64,000 nt of DNA from Marseilla massiliensis (GCF_016899855.1 NZ_JACJJG010000002.1:53954-117953), one strand, 5' to 3'. Positions 27,412 to 36,065 are shown, numbered from the stretch's first letter. Numbers and translations are program-made. The notes: a model not told the origin generated them from the letters alone.

Positions 27412-27443
27412 AAACAGGCAACACCGTGAGGTGCTGCCTGTTT
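27412..27443. terminator. Terminator hairpin between riboswitch RNA and lipoprotein gene
   Basis: Two 14-nt arms (27412-27425 and 27430-27443) pair, with one G-U, around a GTGA tetraloop. The plus strand has TTTT at the end of the stem, so it could end the riboswitch transcript. It also lies 5 bp beyond the lipoprotein stop on the minus strand. Confidence 0.65.
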
Positions 27444-27448
27444 TGCCG

Positions 27449-27964
27449 TTATAAAGGAAACTCGTATGCGTCAATTTTCTTTATCCCAAAGATTTTAAGA
27501 TATTTCTCCTGGAAACCGAAAACAGCTATACGCTTGCCTTTATTTTCTGGATGATCAACAAGATTAAGCTGCTCACGCAATTTCTTCGAGCATGATGTTA
27601 GACACACTGAAATAGCCTCGTCCGTGCTGGAAGCGTTGACATTGTCCGACATAAGGATAGCTGTATCATAGCTGAAATCCGGCTCAAACTCGTATCTCAC
27701 CTTATTTTTAGCTCCTGTAGCCGCACCAACAATATAACCTTCAACCCATACCTGAGTATAAATGGCATTGGTCTTGAACGTCATAACATCAACGACACTG
27801 CCTGTTGGAAAATCACCTACGTCATAGTCGTCATCCTCTTGGGAATCACCACTTTCTTCATGTTGCTCTTTCTGTGCATCTTCTTCATAATATTCCGCTT
27901 TCTCGCACGCAGTAAAAATCAGAAATAACGACAAAGGAAACAAAATAGACAATAATTTTTTCAT
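27449..27964 (-). CDS. Lipoprotein with DUF6359-like (OB-type) domain
   Basis: This 171-residue protein begins with a lipoprotein signal ending IFTAC (Cys 20). A very acidic linker follows (EYYEEDAQKEQHEESGDSQED). The folded part, about residues 58-170, matches the DUF6359 pattern of Bacteroidetes surface proteins: VWVEGYIVGAATG, a middle strand TAILMSDN, CLTSCSKKLREQLNLVDHPENKGKRIAVFGFQEKYLKIFGIK. Function is unknown. It is convergent with the riboswitch transcript, so read-through from the riboswitch would be antisense to it. Confidence 0.7.
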   Translation of the reverse strand: MKKLLSILFPLSLFLIFTACEKAEYYEEDAQKEQHEESGDSQEDDDYDVGDFPTGSVVDVMTFKTNAIYTQVWVEGYIVGAATGAKNKVRYEFEPDFSYDTAILMSDNVNASSTDEAISVCLTSCSKKLREQLNLVDHPENKGKRIAVFGFQEKYLKIFGIKKIDAYEFPL

Positions 27965-27993
27965 GGCTTAGTCGATTAGTATTTATTATTTTC

Positions 27994-28025
27994 CAAATGT
28001 ATGAAATTTATGTCAAAGCACAAAA
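27994..28025 (-). promoter_or_regulatory. Promoter of the DUF6359-like lipoprotein
   Basis: Minus strand: TTTTG (28025-28021), 19 bp, TACATTTG (28001-27994). Confidence 0.6.
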
Positions 28026-28043
28026 CTTAGAAGGACAAACATT

Positions 28044-28081
28044 ACAAAAAAAGAGGTTGACGCAGGATGCTGTCAACCTCT
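28044..28081 (-). terminator. Terminator of the trp operon
   Basis: AGAGGTTGAC (28052-28061) pairs with GTCAACCTCT (28072-28081). Read on the minus strand it is followed by a run of seven T residues. It lies about 180 bp past the trpG stop. The rest of the spacer 27965-28259 is AT-rich and shows nothing else. Confidence 0.8.
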
Positions 28082-28259
28082 GGCGATTTCGTTAAAAGCT
28101 CGAAATCATAAATAAGATGTCGCAAATATAAAGTTTTATGATGAATAATACAAATTTTTAATGTGAAAAATCAAATATTTAACATTTTTATCACTATCTA
28201 TAACAAATTCGTAACATTATTATATTTTTCGGGACTGAATCTAACAATAGCTATCAGAG

Positions 28260-28826
28260 TCAAGAATTGATCCAATTTTCCAATATTTTCCGACCACAAG
28301 GTGTAAGCACGCTTTCCGGATGGAACTGTAGTCCACATATATCATATGTCTTATGGCGCATGGCCATTATCAGCCCTTCGTCGCTTTCGGCCGTAACTTC
28401 AAGACAATCGGGAAGCGTGTCCTTATCTACGACCCAACTATGATAACGGCCCATCTCCAACCGCTCCGGACATCCGGAAAATATTGGATCAATACCGAAT
28501 TGTGTCCCGACGGTAGCCACTCCATGAAAAACATTCCTGAGATTAACCAGACCGGCACCGAAAACCTGGCCTATTGCCTGATGGCCAAGGCAGACACCGA
28601 GTATAGGTTTGGTGCCTTTATAGCATTCTATAACGTCAAGCAATAACCCTGCCTCACTTGGAATCCCGGGGCCAGGGCTAAGCACTATCTTATCAAAACA
28701 TTCAAGACGGGACAGTTCAAAACTGTCGTTCCTGAACACACTTACCTCCGCACCAATGTCCTTAAACATATGTACAAGGTTGTAAGTGAAGCTATCATAG
28801 TTGTCTATTACCGCTAAAGTCATCAT
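28260..28826 (-). CDS. trpG: Anthranilate synthase component II (glutamine amidotransferase)
   Basis: This 188-residue class I glutamine amidotransferase supplies ammonia to TrpE. The start NYDSFTYNLVHM and LSPGPGIPSEAG are typical. The nucleophile is the Cys in GVCLGHQAI (Cys 79), and the catalytic His and Glu are in LQFHPES. It is the last gene of the operon, 68 bp after trpE. A second ATG one codon later is equally possible. Confidence 0.95.
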   Translation of the reverse strand: MMTLAVIDNYDSFTYNLVHMFKDIGAEVSVFRNDSFELSRLECFDKIVLSPGPGIPSEAGLLLDVIECYKGTKPILGVCLGHQAIGQVFGAGLVNLRNVFHGVATVGTQFGIDPIFSGCPERLEMGRYHSWVVDKDTLPDCLEVTAESDEGLIMAMRHKTYDICGLQFHPESVLTPCGRKILENWINS

Positions 28827-28894
28827 ATATAATTACTGTTTATTGTCTGTTAGCAGACAGATTACTGTACAATTTGCCATTATTAAATCACGGA

Positions 28895-30307
28895 CTATAT
28901 CCTTTCTGCCATCTCGACAGCCTTACGGAGGGCTCCGAGCTTGTTGTTTACCTCCTGCAACTCACGCTCTTCATCGCTGCATGCAACAATGCCTCCACCG
29001 GCCTGCATCCATAATTCACCGTTACGGCTGACAAAAGTGCGGATGGTTATCGCCTGGTTCAGGTTTCCGTTCAGTCCAATAAGGCCTATACACCCACCAT
29101 AAGCGCCACGACAATGCGGCTCGAGCTCACTGATTATCTGCATGGCCCTTACTTTCGGAGCTCCGCTCAACGTTCCGGCGGGGAATGTATCTATAAACGC
29201 CTTTACGGGGTCGACGCCATCATCAAGAAGTCCGCTAACACGGCTTACAAGATGAATCACGTGGCTGTAATACTGCAAGTCCTTGTATAATTCAACACGC
29301 ACGTTATGGCAATTACGGCTAAGGTCATTACGGGCAAGGTCAACCAACATTACGTGTTCGGCATTCTCCTTAGGGTCGTTACGCAAAGTCTCAGCATTAA
29401 TGCGGTCCTTTTCGGCGTCACCAGTCCTCTTCGTCGTACCGGCAATCGGGTCGATGTAAGCACGCCCGTTTTCTATCCTACAATGCGTCTCCGGGCTGCT
29501 GCCAAGCAGACGGAAGCCCCCGAAGTCAAAATAGAACAAATACGGCGACGGATTTATACTGCGCAACGCACGGTATAAAGCGAAGTCATCGCCTTCATAC
29601 TTCTGGACGAAACGGCGCGACAACACGACCTGGAATACATCCCCGCGCATACAATGGGCTATTCCACGGCGTATGTTCGCCTTATGCTCTTCATCCGTAA
29701 GAGGCGAAGTTACATCGCCGATACGACTGAAAGGATATACGTTTATATTGCCTTTGCTCAGCCTGAGCATGAGTCGGTTCACACGTTCTGTAACGTCTTC
29801 GCCGTCAGCTGCCAGGGTAACAACCGTCATCTTGTTGTCAAAATGCTCGAATTCTATAACGTCCCTGAACAGCATGTAACAAATGTCCGGAGCATCATTC
29901 CTGTCAGCACCTTCATCCTTTACCGCTATGTCTTCAAAATACCTTACAGCGTTAAAAGACGTATAGCCATACAGTCCGCAACAACCACTACTGTCGCCCT
30001 CGATGTCAAACCTGCCCAAAAAGTCGTTTATAGCCATGCCGCAGGTATAGTCGCCGCTTATATCGGCTGTCGACATCGTGCCGTCCGGATACAAAAACTC
30101 CACCTTGCCACGTCTTACTGAAACACTGCCTATCGGATTTACGCATACGAAAGAGCGGCTGTTGGCCTTGTCGTGATAATCCGAGCACTCAAGCAAAACA
30201 CTCTGCGGGCTCGTGTCACGCAAACGCATATAAACACTTACGGGAGTACATAAATCGGCAAGTGCCGTCGTTCTATTTACAGAATACCTGAACTTGTTTG
30301 TCGTCAT
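28895..30307 (-). CDS. trpE: Anthranilate synthase component I
   Basis: This 470-residue chorismate-binding enzyme converts chorismate and ammonia to anthranilate. The C-terminal catalytic half has FQVVLSRRF, YLFYFDFGGFRLLGSSPETHCRI, IAGTTKRTGDAEKD, MLVDLARNDLSR and TFPAGTLSGAPKVRAM. The N-terminal segment LLECSDYHDKANSRSFVCVNP corresponds to the tryptophan-feedback site of TrpE proteins (LLES-type motif, here LLEC). It follows trpB after a 307-bp gap that carries a repeat array. Confidence 0.95.
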   Translation of the reverse strand: MTTNKFRYSVNRTTALADLCTPVSVYMRLRDTSPQSVLLECSDYHDKANSRSFVCVNPIGSVSVRRGKVEFLYPDGTMSTADISGDYTCGMAINDFLGRFDIEGDSSGCCGLYGYTSFNAVRYFEDIAVKDEGADRNDAPDICYMLFRDVIEFEHFDNKMTVVTLAADGEDVTERVNRLMLRLSKGNINVYPFSRIGDVTSPLTDEEHKANIRRGIAHCMRGDVFQVVLSRRFVQKYEGDDFALYRALRSINPSPYLFYFDFGGFRLLGSSPETHCRIENGRAYIDPIAGTTKRTGDAEKDRINAETLRNDPKENAEHVMLVDLARNDLSRNCHNVRVELYKDLQYYSHVIHLVSRVSGLLDDGVDPVKAFIDTFPAGTLSGAPKVRAMQIISELEPHCRGAYGGCIGLIGLNGNLNQAITIRTFVSRNGELWMQAGGGIVACSDEERELQEVNNKLGALRKAVEMAERI

Positions 30308-30389
30308 AAAGCTTGTTATTATCAGGAATACTTGATTTTAATTTATTATCGCAGGCCATACTGACTGATGACAAAACCAGGCGCCTTAT

Positions 30390-30470
30390 AAAAGGCCATG
30401 TCTTACACTGTAAAAGGTGGTCTTTTGAAGCGCAGAAGGCGGTCTTTCATAAGCCCAAAGGCCATGTATT
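30390..30470. repeat. 22-bp-phased repeat, locus C (4 units) inside the trp operon
   Basis: Units start at 30390, 30412, 30434 and 30456, exactly 22 bp apart. Examples are AAAAGGTGGTCTTTT (30412) and AGAAGGCGGTCTTTC (30434); the two outer units share the variant AAGGCCATGT. The whole 30308-30614 gap between trpB and trpE holds no gene; apart from the array I see nothing else in it. Confidence 0.75.
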
Positions 30471-30614
30471 GGAAACACGTCGGCTTTCAGCTCAACATCC
30501 GTTTGCAAGTGGCATATATTCAATAATCCCCCTGGCCCTTGATAAAAGGATGTTATCCGTTTACCGAAAACGGTTGTTACACTGTAACGCCAACAATTAT
30601 CCATTCATCATTCA

Positions 30615-31799
30615 CTATATATCATCACCATACTTGAGATAAGTTTCAATGTCCTTGTCGCCGCGTCCGCTAACCGTAAGCACAACTACATCGTCGGCGT
30701 TAAACTTCACCTTGCTTAACGCTGCTACCGCATGGGCGCTCTCTATGGCAGGAATTATGCCTTCGAGCCGTGTCAGCTCATAACCGGCACGTATCGCCTC
30801 GTCGTCATTTATTGCGAAAACCTTGCTGCGTCCTTTCGTCACCATATTACAGTGCATCGGCCCGACACCAGGATAATCAAGGCCGGCAGAAATAGAATAA
30901 GCCTCCTCTATCTGGCCATCCTCATCCTGCATGACAAGCATACGCGAACCATGCAATATGCCTACCGAACCACAATGGAGCGTGGCGGCCGTACGCCCGC
31001 TGTCTATTCCGCTACCGCCAGCCTCGGCCAGAATTATGCGCACATGTTCATTATCGGCATAATGATAAATCGTTCCTGCCGCGTTAGACCCTCCGCCAAT
31101 GCATGCTATAAGGCAGTCGGGGTAATCACGCCCGGTCTTTTCACGCAATTGCCATTTCAATTCTTCAGAAATTATACTCTGCATCCGGGCCACAAGATCC
31201 GGATATGGGTGCGGCCCCATAGTAGAACCAACGACATAAAACGTATCAGACGGATGGCAACACCAGTATCTTATCGCCTCCGAACAAGCGTCACTGAGCG
31301 TCATATTGCCCGTTGTTACAGGACAGACCTCAGCTCCAAGCATTCTCATCCGCTCGACATTCGTATGTTGACGCTCTATATCCGTCTTGCCCATGAACAC
31401 CTTGCAATCCATACCAAGCAGCGCGCAAGCCGTAGCCGTAGCCACTCCATGCTGGCCTGCGCCAGTCTCGGCTATAATATGCGTCTTACCCATTCTACGC
31501 GCCAAAAGCGCCTGGCCTATAGCGTTATTGATTTTATGGGCACCGGTATGGTTGAGGTCTTCACGCTTCAGATAGAGCCTGCAACCGTATTTCTCGCTCA
31601 TACGCTTTGCATAATACAGAGGCGACGGACGCCCAACATAATCCTGCAAAAGGCTGTGGTATTCACGCTTGAAGTCATCGCTCTCCATAATAGGCAGGTA
31701 AGCGTCCTGCAAATCATGCACGCATTTATGGAGAATCTCGGGAATATAAGCCCCGCCGAATTCTCCGTAAAAGCCTTTATCGTCAACAAAATAAGTCAT
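30615..31799 (-). CDS. trpB: Tryptophan synthase beta chain
   Basis: This 394-residue PLP enzyme condenses indole with serine. The PLP lysine lies in HTGAHKINNA (Lys 89). The phosphate loop is GGGSNAAG and the N-terminus GEFGGAYIPEILHKC. MGKTDIERQHTNVERMRMLGA fits the TrpB1 class that pairs with TrpA. In this operon it comes after trpA and a thioesterase gene, with a 91-bp gap. Confidence 0.96.
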   Translation of the reverse strand: MTYFVDDKGFYGEFGGAYIPEILHKCVHDLQDAYLPIMESDDFKREYHSLLQDYVGRPSPLYYAKRMSEKYGCRLYLKREDLNHTGAHKINNAIGQALLARRMGKTHIIAETGAGQHGVATATACALLGMDCKVFMGKTDIERQHTNVERMRMLGAEVCPVTTGNMTLSDACSEAIRYWCCHPSDTFYVVGSTMGPHPYPDLVARMQSIISEELKWQLREKTGRDYPDCLIACIGGGSNAAGTIYHYADNEHVRIILAEAGGSGIDSGRTAATLHCGSVGILHGSRMLVMQDEDGQIEEAYSISAGLDYPGVGPMHCNMVTKGRSKVFAINDDEAIRAGYELTRLEGIIPAIESAHAVAALSKVKFNADDVVVLTVSGRGDKDIETYLKYGDDI

Positions 31800-31890
31800 A
31801 TCAATTATAATTTTAAGGGTTTATGTAAACATCCCGAAACTAAAGTGTCGGTAATAAAAACAATAAAAACGCTATTCACTCCGGCTCAAG

Positions 31891-32301
31891 TCATTCACCA
31901 CTGAACTTTATACTTTTCCTGTAACCTATACCCGTAAGCACGCATACCAGTTCGTTCCTGCCGTTACGCACCTTAACTTCACAATAAGGAATCTTTCTGT
32001 GGTTGAAAGTTTCAGTAGCTTCCGCGGTAAGCACATCTCCCTCAACCGCACTGTGAAGGAAAGAGATCGTACTCTCTATGCTGAATGTAAGATTACCGTG
32101 ACTGTTCATAACAGCAGCAAGCGCAATGTCGGCAAGGGTAAACAGCGCCCCACCCTGGCATACTCCACCTGCATTAAGATGTTCTTTCGTCACCGTCATC
32201 ACCGCTGTTGCACGGCCGTCGCCTATAAATGTCAATTTCGCTCCGGCGTTATTTGCAAAGCGGTCGTTTGTATTTAAAACGTCTATCAGGGTCATAATCA
32301 T
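31891..32301 (-). CDS. PaaI-family hotdog-fold thioesterase
   Basis: This 136-residue protein has the hotdog-fold pattern of PaaI acyl-CoA thioesterases: HLNAGGVCQGGALFTLADIALAAVMNS with the catalytic-region Gly-Gly and Asp, and SIESTISFLHSAVEGDVLTAEA. Its ATG overlaps the trpA stop (ATGA), so it is translationally coupled inside the trp operon. The family often hydrolyses aryl-CoA esters such as phenylacetyl-CoA. Why it belongs with tryptophan synthesis is unknown. Substrate is not predictable from the sequence. Confidence 0.88.
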   Translation of the reverse strand: MIMTLIDVLNTNDRFANNAGAKLTFIGDGRATAVMTVTKEHLNAGGVCQGGALFTLADIALAAVMNSHGNLTFSIESTISFLHSAVEGDVLTAEATETFNHRKIPYCEVKVRNGRNELVCVLTGIGYRKSIKFSGE

Positions 32302-33074
32302 TCACTTAAGTTAGCCATTAACCTGTCAAAAGCCTTACCGGCCTCTTTCTCTTCATTCAGCAAGGTCACAAACTTGCTGCCTATGATTGTGCCGGCGGCA
32401 TATCGCCTTGCGCTTTCAAGAGTCTGCTTATTGGATATTCCGAAACCTATCATACGCGGATTGCGCAGGTTCATGCCGTCAATACGGCGGAAATAGTCAA
32501 TCCTGGACTCGTCAAACTTACTTTGCGCACCGGTGACACTTGCCGAAGAAACCATATATATAAAACCGTCGGTATGATTATCGATCAGCCTTATGCGCTC
32601 ATCGCTTGTCTCAGGCGTGATCATCATGATGACACGAATGTCATACCGGTCGGCCATTGGCTTGATAGTAGAAAGATAATCATCAAAAGGAAGATCGGGA
32701 ATGATTACGCCAGACACTCCACACGCCATACACCTATCGAAAAACCGCTCGTAACCATAATGCATTATGACGTTGAGATAGCCCATAAGAACAAGAGGCA
32801 TGCTGATTTCATCCTTTATCTCCTCAAGTTGGCCGAACAGTTTTTCCAGTGTCATGCCGTTTCTTAAGGCAACAGTTCCGGCAGACTGGATTACAGGTCC
32901 GTCGGCAAGTGGATCGCTGAACGGAATGCCTACCTCAACAATATCCACACCACGCTGGTCCAGAACTCTTAACACATCGGCCGTACATTCAAGCGTAGGA
33001 CAACCCGCACAAAAATAAAGCGAGAAAAGCTTGCGTCCCTTTGCTTCGGTAAATAACGAATTTATTTTGTTCAT
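32298..33074 (-). CDS. trpA: Tryptophan synthase alpha chain
   Basis: This 258-residue TIM barrel cleaves indole-3-glycerol phosphate to indole. The catalytic Glu 47 and Asp 58 lie in DIVEVGIPFSDPLADGP. PLVLMGYLNVI and the phosphate-site GFGISNKQT are also present. The start is taken at MNKINSLF (33074) with an AAGGAT ribosome-binding site, 4 bp after the trpCF stop. The longer frame to 33113 would overlap trpCF. Confidence 0.95.
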   Translation of the reverse strand: MNKINSLFTEAKGRKLFSLYFCAGCPTLECTADVLRVLDQRGVDIVEVGIPFSDPLADGPVIQSAGTVALRNGMTLEKLFGQLEEIKDEISMPLVLMGYLNVIMHYGYERFFDRCMACGVSGVIIPDLPFDDYLSTIKPMADRYDIRVIMMITPETSDERIRLIDNHTDGFIYMVSSASVTGAQSKFDESRIDYFRRIDGMNLRNPRMIGFGISNKQTLESARRYAAGTIIGSKFVTLLNEEKEAGKAFDRLMANLSE

Positions 33075-33078
33075 ATCC

Positions 33079-34584
33079 TTATTGTTGTTTATTCCGTAAA
33101 ACACGCATTTCATTGATAAAGCGACTTAACATCCCGATATTTTTTATTCCGGGTGAAGTCTCGAAACGACTGTTAAGGTCTATTCCTGCAAGCCTTGGAT
33201 GGCTGAACCGCAATAAATCCTTGGCATCGTCATGGCCTATACCTCCACTAAGGATAAACGGCAATTTGCCATCATATGCCTCAAGTACGCTCCAGTCAAA
33301 ATGTATCCCGTTGCCTCCGACGGCCTTCCCTCTCGTGTCGAACAACAACATGTCAGCCGAGTCACAATAATCCATGCCGGCCTTAACATCGGCACGGCTT
33401 GTGATGCACAACGCCTTGATTATCGTTATATCACGTCCACAGACTGAACTAACGGCCGAACGGAGACTGTCAAGCATACCTACATCCTCATGACCATGCA
33501 ACTGCACACCGTCAAGTCTGAACCTCGCTACGGCTGTAACGATTTCATCAACGGCCGAATCGACAAACACCCCTATTTTAAGAGGCTTAACATCACTGCT
33601 GATTGCCTGGTCAAAAGCCATGCAGATTATGTCCATTCGCTCGGGAGATACATAGCGCGGACTGTCTTTGTAGAAGATAAATCCAAGCATGTCAACGCCC
33701 AACGACATTACATCAAGCACATTTCCGAGGTCCGTCAAACCACAAACTTTTATATTCAAACCACGTTCTGAAGACTTGTATGACAGCTTTTCGAGTTCAT
33801 GGACAAAACGTCCCAGCTCACGCCCAGGGTTTTCAGCCTTCATAAAACACTCTCCTATCAAGAAGCCGTTGAATCCTACCTGCCTTAAAGAGAGTATGGT
33901 ATCAGGACTGGAAATGCCGCTCTCACTAACCTTGCACATATCGGAAGGAAGCATGGAGGCCAGCCTGAACGAATTTTCTACATCTGTAACAAAAGTCCCT
34001 AAGTTGCGATTGTTCACCCCACATACATCCGGCATTAAGTCCACATAATCAAGCTCGTGCTCATCATGAAGCTCAAGAAGAACCTCCATACCAAGTTCGT
34101 GGGCAACGGATAGAAGACTGCCACACTCTTTCCTACCTAAAACAGAGGCTATAAGCAATACTGCCGAAGCTCCGCACAGACGAGCCTGGAACAGCTGGTA
34201 TTCATCCACGACAAAATTCTTGTAAAGCACAGGCAGGGTAACTCCTGAGCCGCGAGCCTCGGTAATAAAACTATCGTCACCACCGAAAAACTTTCCGTCA
34301 GTAAGAATACTTACAGCCGAAGCCCCGTTACGTTGGTATTCCAAAGGTATATCGCAGGCAAGTCCCTCCTCCTTAATCCATCCTTTTGACGGTGAACGGC
34401 GCTTGAACTCGGCTATAATTCCTGTATCCGACTGCATCAAGGCCGTTTTAAGCGACGGAACTTCACCGTCTAAGATACGTTCAACGTCGGCATACAAGAG
34501 ACGCTGAGGACGTAAAGCCTTCATGCGGTCAACCTCTATCCGCTTGTATTCCACTATTTCGTTCAGAATATCTTTCATCTCCAC
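33079..34584 (-). CDS. trpCF: Fused indole-3-glycerol phosphate synthase / phosphoribosylanthranilate isomerase
   Basis: This 501-residue bifunctional protein has TrpC in residues about 1-260 (IIAEFKRRSPSKGWI, VLYKNFVVDEYQL, VCGVNNRNLGTF, VSESGI). TrpF follows in residues about 268-501, starting IKVCGLTDLGNVLDV and containing GVQLHGHEDVG and PFILSGGI. The two TIM barrels perform consecutive steps. A C-F fusion is known in enterobacteria; in many Bacteroides the two genes are separate, so the fusion is worth noting. Confidence 0.94.
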   Translation of the reverse strand: MEMKDILNEIVEYKRIEVDRMKALRPQRLLYADVERILDGEVPSLKTALMQSDTGIIAEFKRRSPSKGWIKEEGLACDIPLEYQRNGASAVSILTDGKFFGGDDSFITEARGSGVTLPVLYKNFVVDEYQLFQARLCGASAVLLIASVLGRKECGSLLSVAHELGMEVLLELHDEHELDYVDLMPDVCGVNNRNLGTFVTDVENSFRLASMLPSDMCKVSESGISSPDTILSLRQVGFNGFLIGECFMKAENPGRELGRFVHELEKLSYKSSERGLNIKVCGLTDLGNVLDVMSLGVDMLGFIFYKDSPRYVSPERMDIICMAFDQAISSDVKPLKIGVFVDSAVDEIVTAVARFRLDGVQLHGHEDVGMLDSLRSAVSSVCGRDITIIKALCITSRADVKAGMDYCDSADMLLFDTRGKAVGGNGIHFDWSVLEAYDGKLPFILSGGIGHDDAKDLLRFSHPRLAGIDLNSRFETSPGIKNIGMLSRFINEMRVLRNKQQ

Positions 34585-34608
34585 GTAATTTTAATTATCT
34601 ACAACAAG

Positions 34609-35610
34609 TCAGGAATTAAGCTCTACAAACTTCCTGAACACCGCCAATGCACGCCCGCTTTCAAGAGATTCACGCGCCAATGCGAGAGCTTCGTCTATAG
34701 TCTTTGACTGGTCAACGACCTGGATTCCGAACGCAGCGTTAGCCAATACCACATTTTTACGGTCAGGCAAAGCCCTGTTCTCAAGCACGCTGTCGAATAT
34801 ATCCTTTGCCTCATCGACAGTATCTCCTCCCTGAAGGTTTACCGGATCGGCAATACTAAGGCCCAAATCTACTGGATGGAATATCCTTTCATAACGGTTT
34901 GTCGTAACCTTGAAATCCCCCGTGAGCGATATTTCGTCGTAACCGTCAAGACTGTTCACTATGCCGAAATCTATGCCGAGCCGGCGGTAAACATTGCTGT
35001 AAAGACGCATTTGGTTAAGGTCTGCCACTCCGAGCAACTGACATTGAGGTTGCGAGGGATTCACTATCGGGCCAAGAAGATTGAAACATGTAGGAAATTG
35101 GAGCGCCTTGCGGATAGGCCCAACAAACTTCATCGCACGGGCAAAAAGCTGTGCGTGCAGATACACAATGCCACATTCGTTGATTGACCGGTTAAGCCTG
35201 TCCATGTCATCGGTAAACTTCACCCCGTGCGCCTCTATCACGTTAGAAGCGCCACTGGTTGACGTTGCCGCGTAATTACCGTGCTTGGCCACCTTATATC
35301 CTGCCCCGGCTATAACGAAACAGGCACATGTAGATATGTTAAACGTATTTTTCTGGTCTCCGCCAGTACCTACAACGTCAATGTAGCGGTCGCAGTCCAA
35401 CCTGGCAGGTACCCCCGTTTCCAATATACCGTCACGGAATCCGAGCAACTCGTCGACAGTTACGCCACGCATTTGCAGGCCTGTAAGCAAAGCCGTTATT
35501 TGCTCAACAGCATATTCACTCCGGGTTATTCCGACAAGAACGTCCCTCGTCTCTTCACGGGAAAGAGTCTCGTGATTCAACATTTTCTGTAATATTTCTC
35601 TTACTTCCAT
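34609..35610 (-). CDS. trpD: Anthranilate phosphoribosyltransferase
   Basis: This 333-residue enzyme transfers phosphoribose from PRPP to anthranilate. The PRPP loop is DVVGTGGDQKNTFNIST. KHGNYAATSTSGASNVIEAHGV binds anthranilate, and FARAMKFVGPIRKAL follows. It is the first structural gene of the operon, preceded by a leader peptide and attenuator. It is not fused to trpG, which is at the other end of the operon. Confidence 0.95.
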   Translation of the reverse strand: MEVREILQKMLNHETLSREETRDVLVGITRSEYAVEQITALLTGLQMRGVTVDELLGFRDGILETGVPARLDCDRYIDVVGTGGDQKNTFNISTCACFVIAGAGYKVAKHGNYAATSTSGASNVIEAHGVKFTDDMDRLNRSINECGIVYLHAQLFARAMKFVGPIRKALQFPTCFNLLGPIVNPSQPQCQLLGVADLNQMRLYSNVYRRLGIDFGIVNSLDGYDEISLTGDFKVTTNRYERIFHPVDLGLSIADPVNLQGGDTVDEAKDIFDSVLENRALPDRKNVVLANAAFGIQVVDQSKTIDEALALARESLESGRALAVFRKFVELNS

Positions 35611-35679
35611 CGTTTCTCTGTTTTTTTAATAATACTAACGGCATATCGCCTTAACATCTCCAATCACCGGGCCATATAC

Positions 35680-35721
35680 AAAAAATCAAGCGGGCCTGTC
35701 GTAAGAACGACAAGCCCGCTT
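35680..35721 (-). terminator. trp attenuator (leader terminator)
   Basis: Between the leader peptide and trpD a 15-bp stem (35688-35702 with 35707-35721, one G-U) with a 4-nt loop is followed on the minus strand by a run of six T residues. Its position about 35 bp after the trpL stop and 70 bp before trpD is right for attenuation. A smaller hairpin (TACGGAGCCGTG, 35741-35752) precedes it. Confidence 0.8.
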
Positions 35722-35755
35722 ATCTCTATAAAGTTTTTATACACGGCTCCGTAAC

Positions 35756-35812
35756 TCACGACTTTGTCAATCTTGAGCAACGCCACCACCATGCAAAAAA
35801 CAAATTCTTCAT
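35756..35812 (-). CDS. trpL: trp operon leader peptide with Trp-Trp-Trp
   Basis: The 18-codon frame reads MKNLFFAWWWRCSRLTKS and stops at TGA. Codons 8-10 are consecutive TGG. It begins about 20 nt after the predicted transcription start and is followed by an intrinsic terminator ahead of trpD. Ribosome stalling at the Trp codons when charged tRNA-Trp is scarce would allow read-through (known mechanism in enterobacteria; inferred here). It is too short for routine gene callers. Confidence 0.85.
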   Translation of the reverse strand: MKNLFFAWWWRCSRLTKS

Positions 35813-35838
35813 AATCATATTATTTTATATTGCGATTG

Positions 35839-35869
35839 CAAATATAAGCATTTTCTTACAAACAACAAA
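35839..35869 (-). promoter_or_regulatory. trp operon promoter
   Basis: Minus strand: TTTG (35869-35866), 19 bp, TATATTTG (35846-35839). It lies immediately upstream of trpL and controls the whole operon. Confidence 0.75.
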
Positions 35870-36065
35870 TTTTTAGCGAATAAATTTATCGATTTGCAAA
35901 AATTTCATTCAAAATAGCTTCATTTTTCTTTTATATTAATGTATATACGCGTATGATTCCGGTACATGTCATGCCTTGTTACGCTTCATCCAACCAGCCG
36001 CATAACGTTTACCGTTCATGCAACAGCAAGCGCAAGAAACAACCTACGTAAAAAGACAAAACTGC

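Noticed and set aside
30732..31904. Long plus-strand frame of 390 codons opposite trpB
   Set aside because: It is fully antisense to a well-conserved trpB, has no family-like sequence, and follows from codon structure of trpB.
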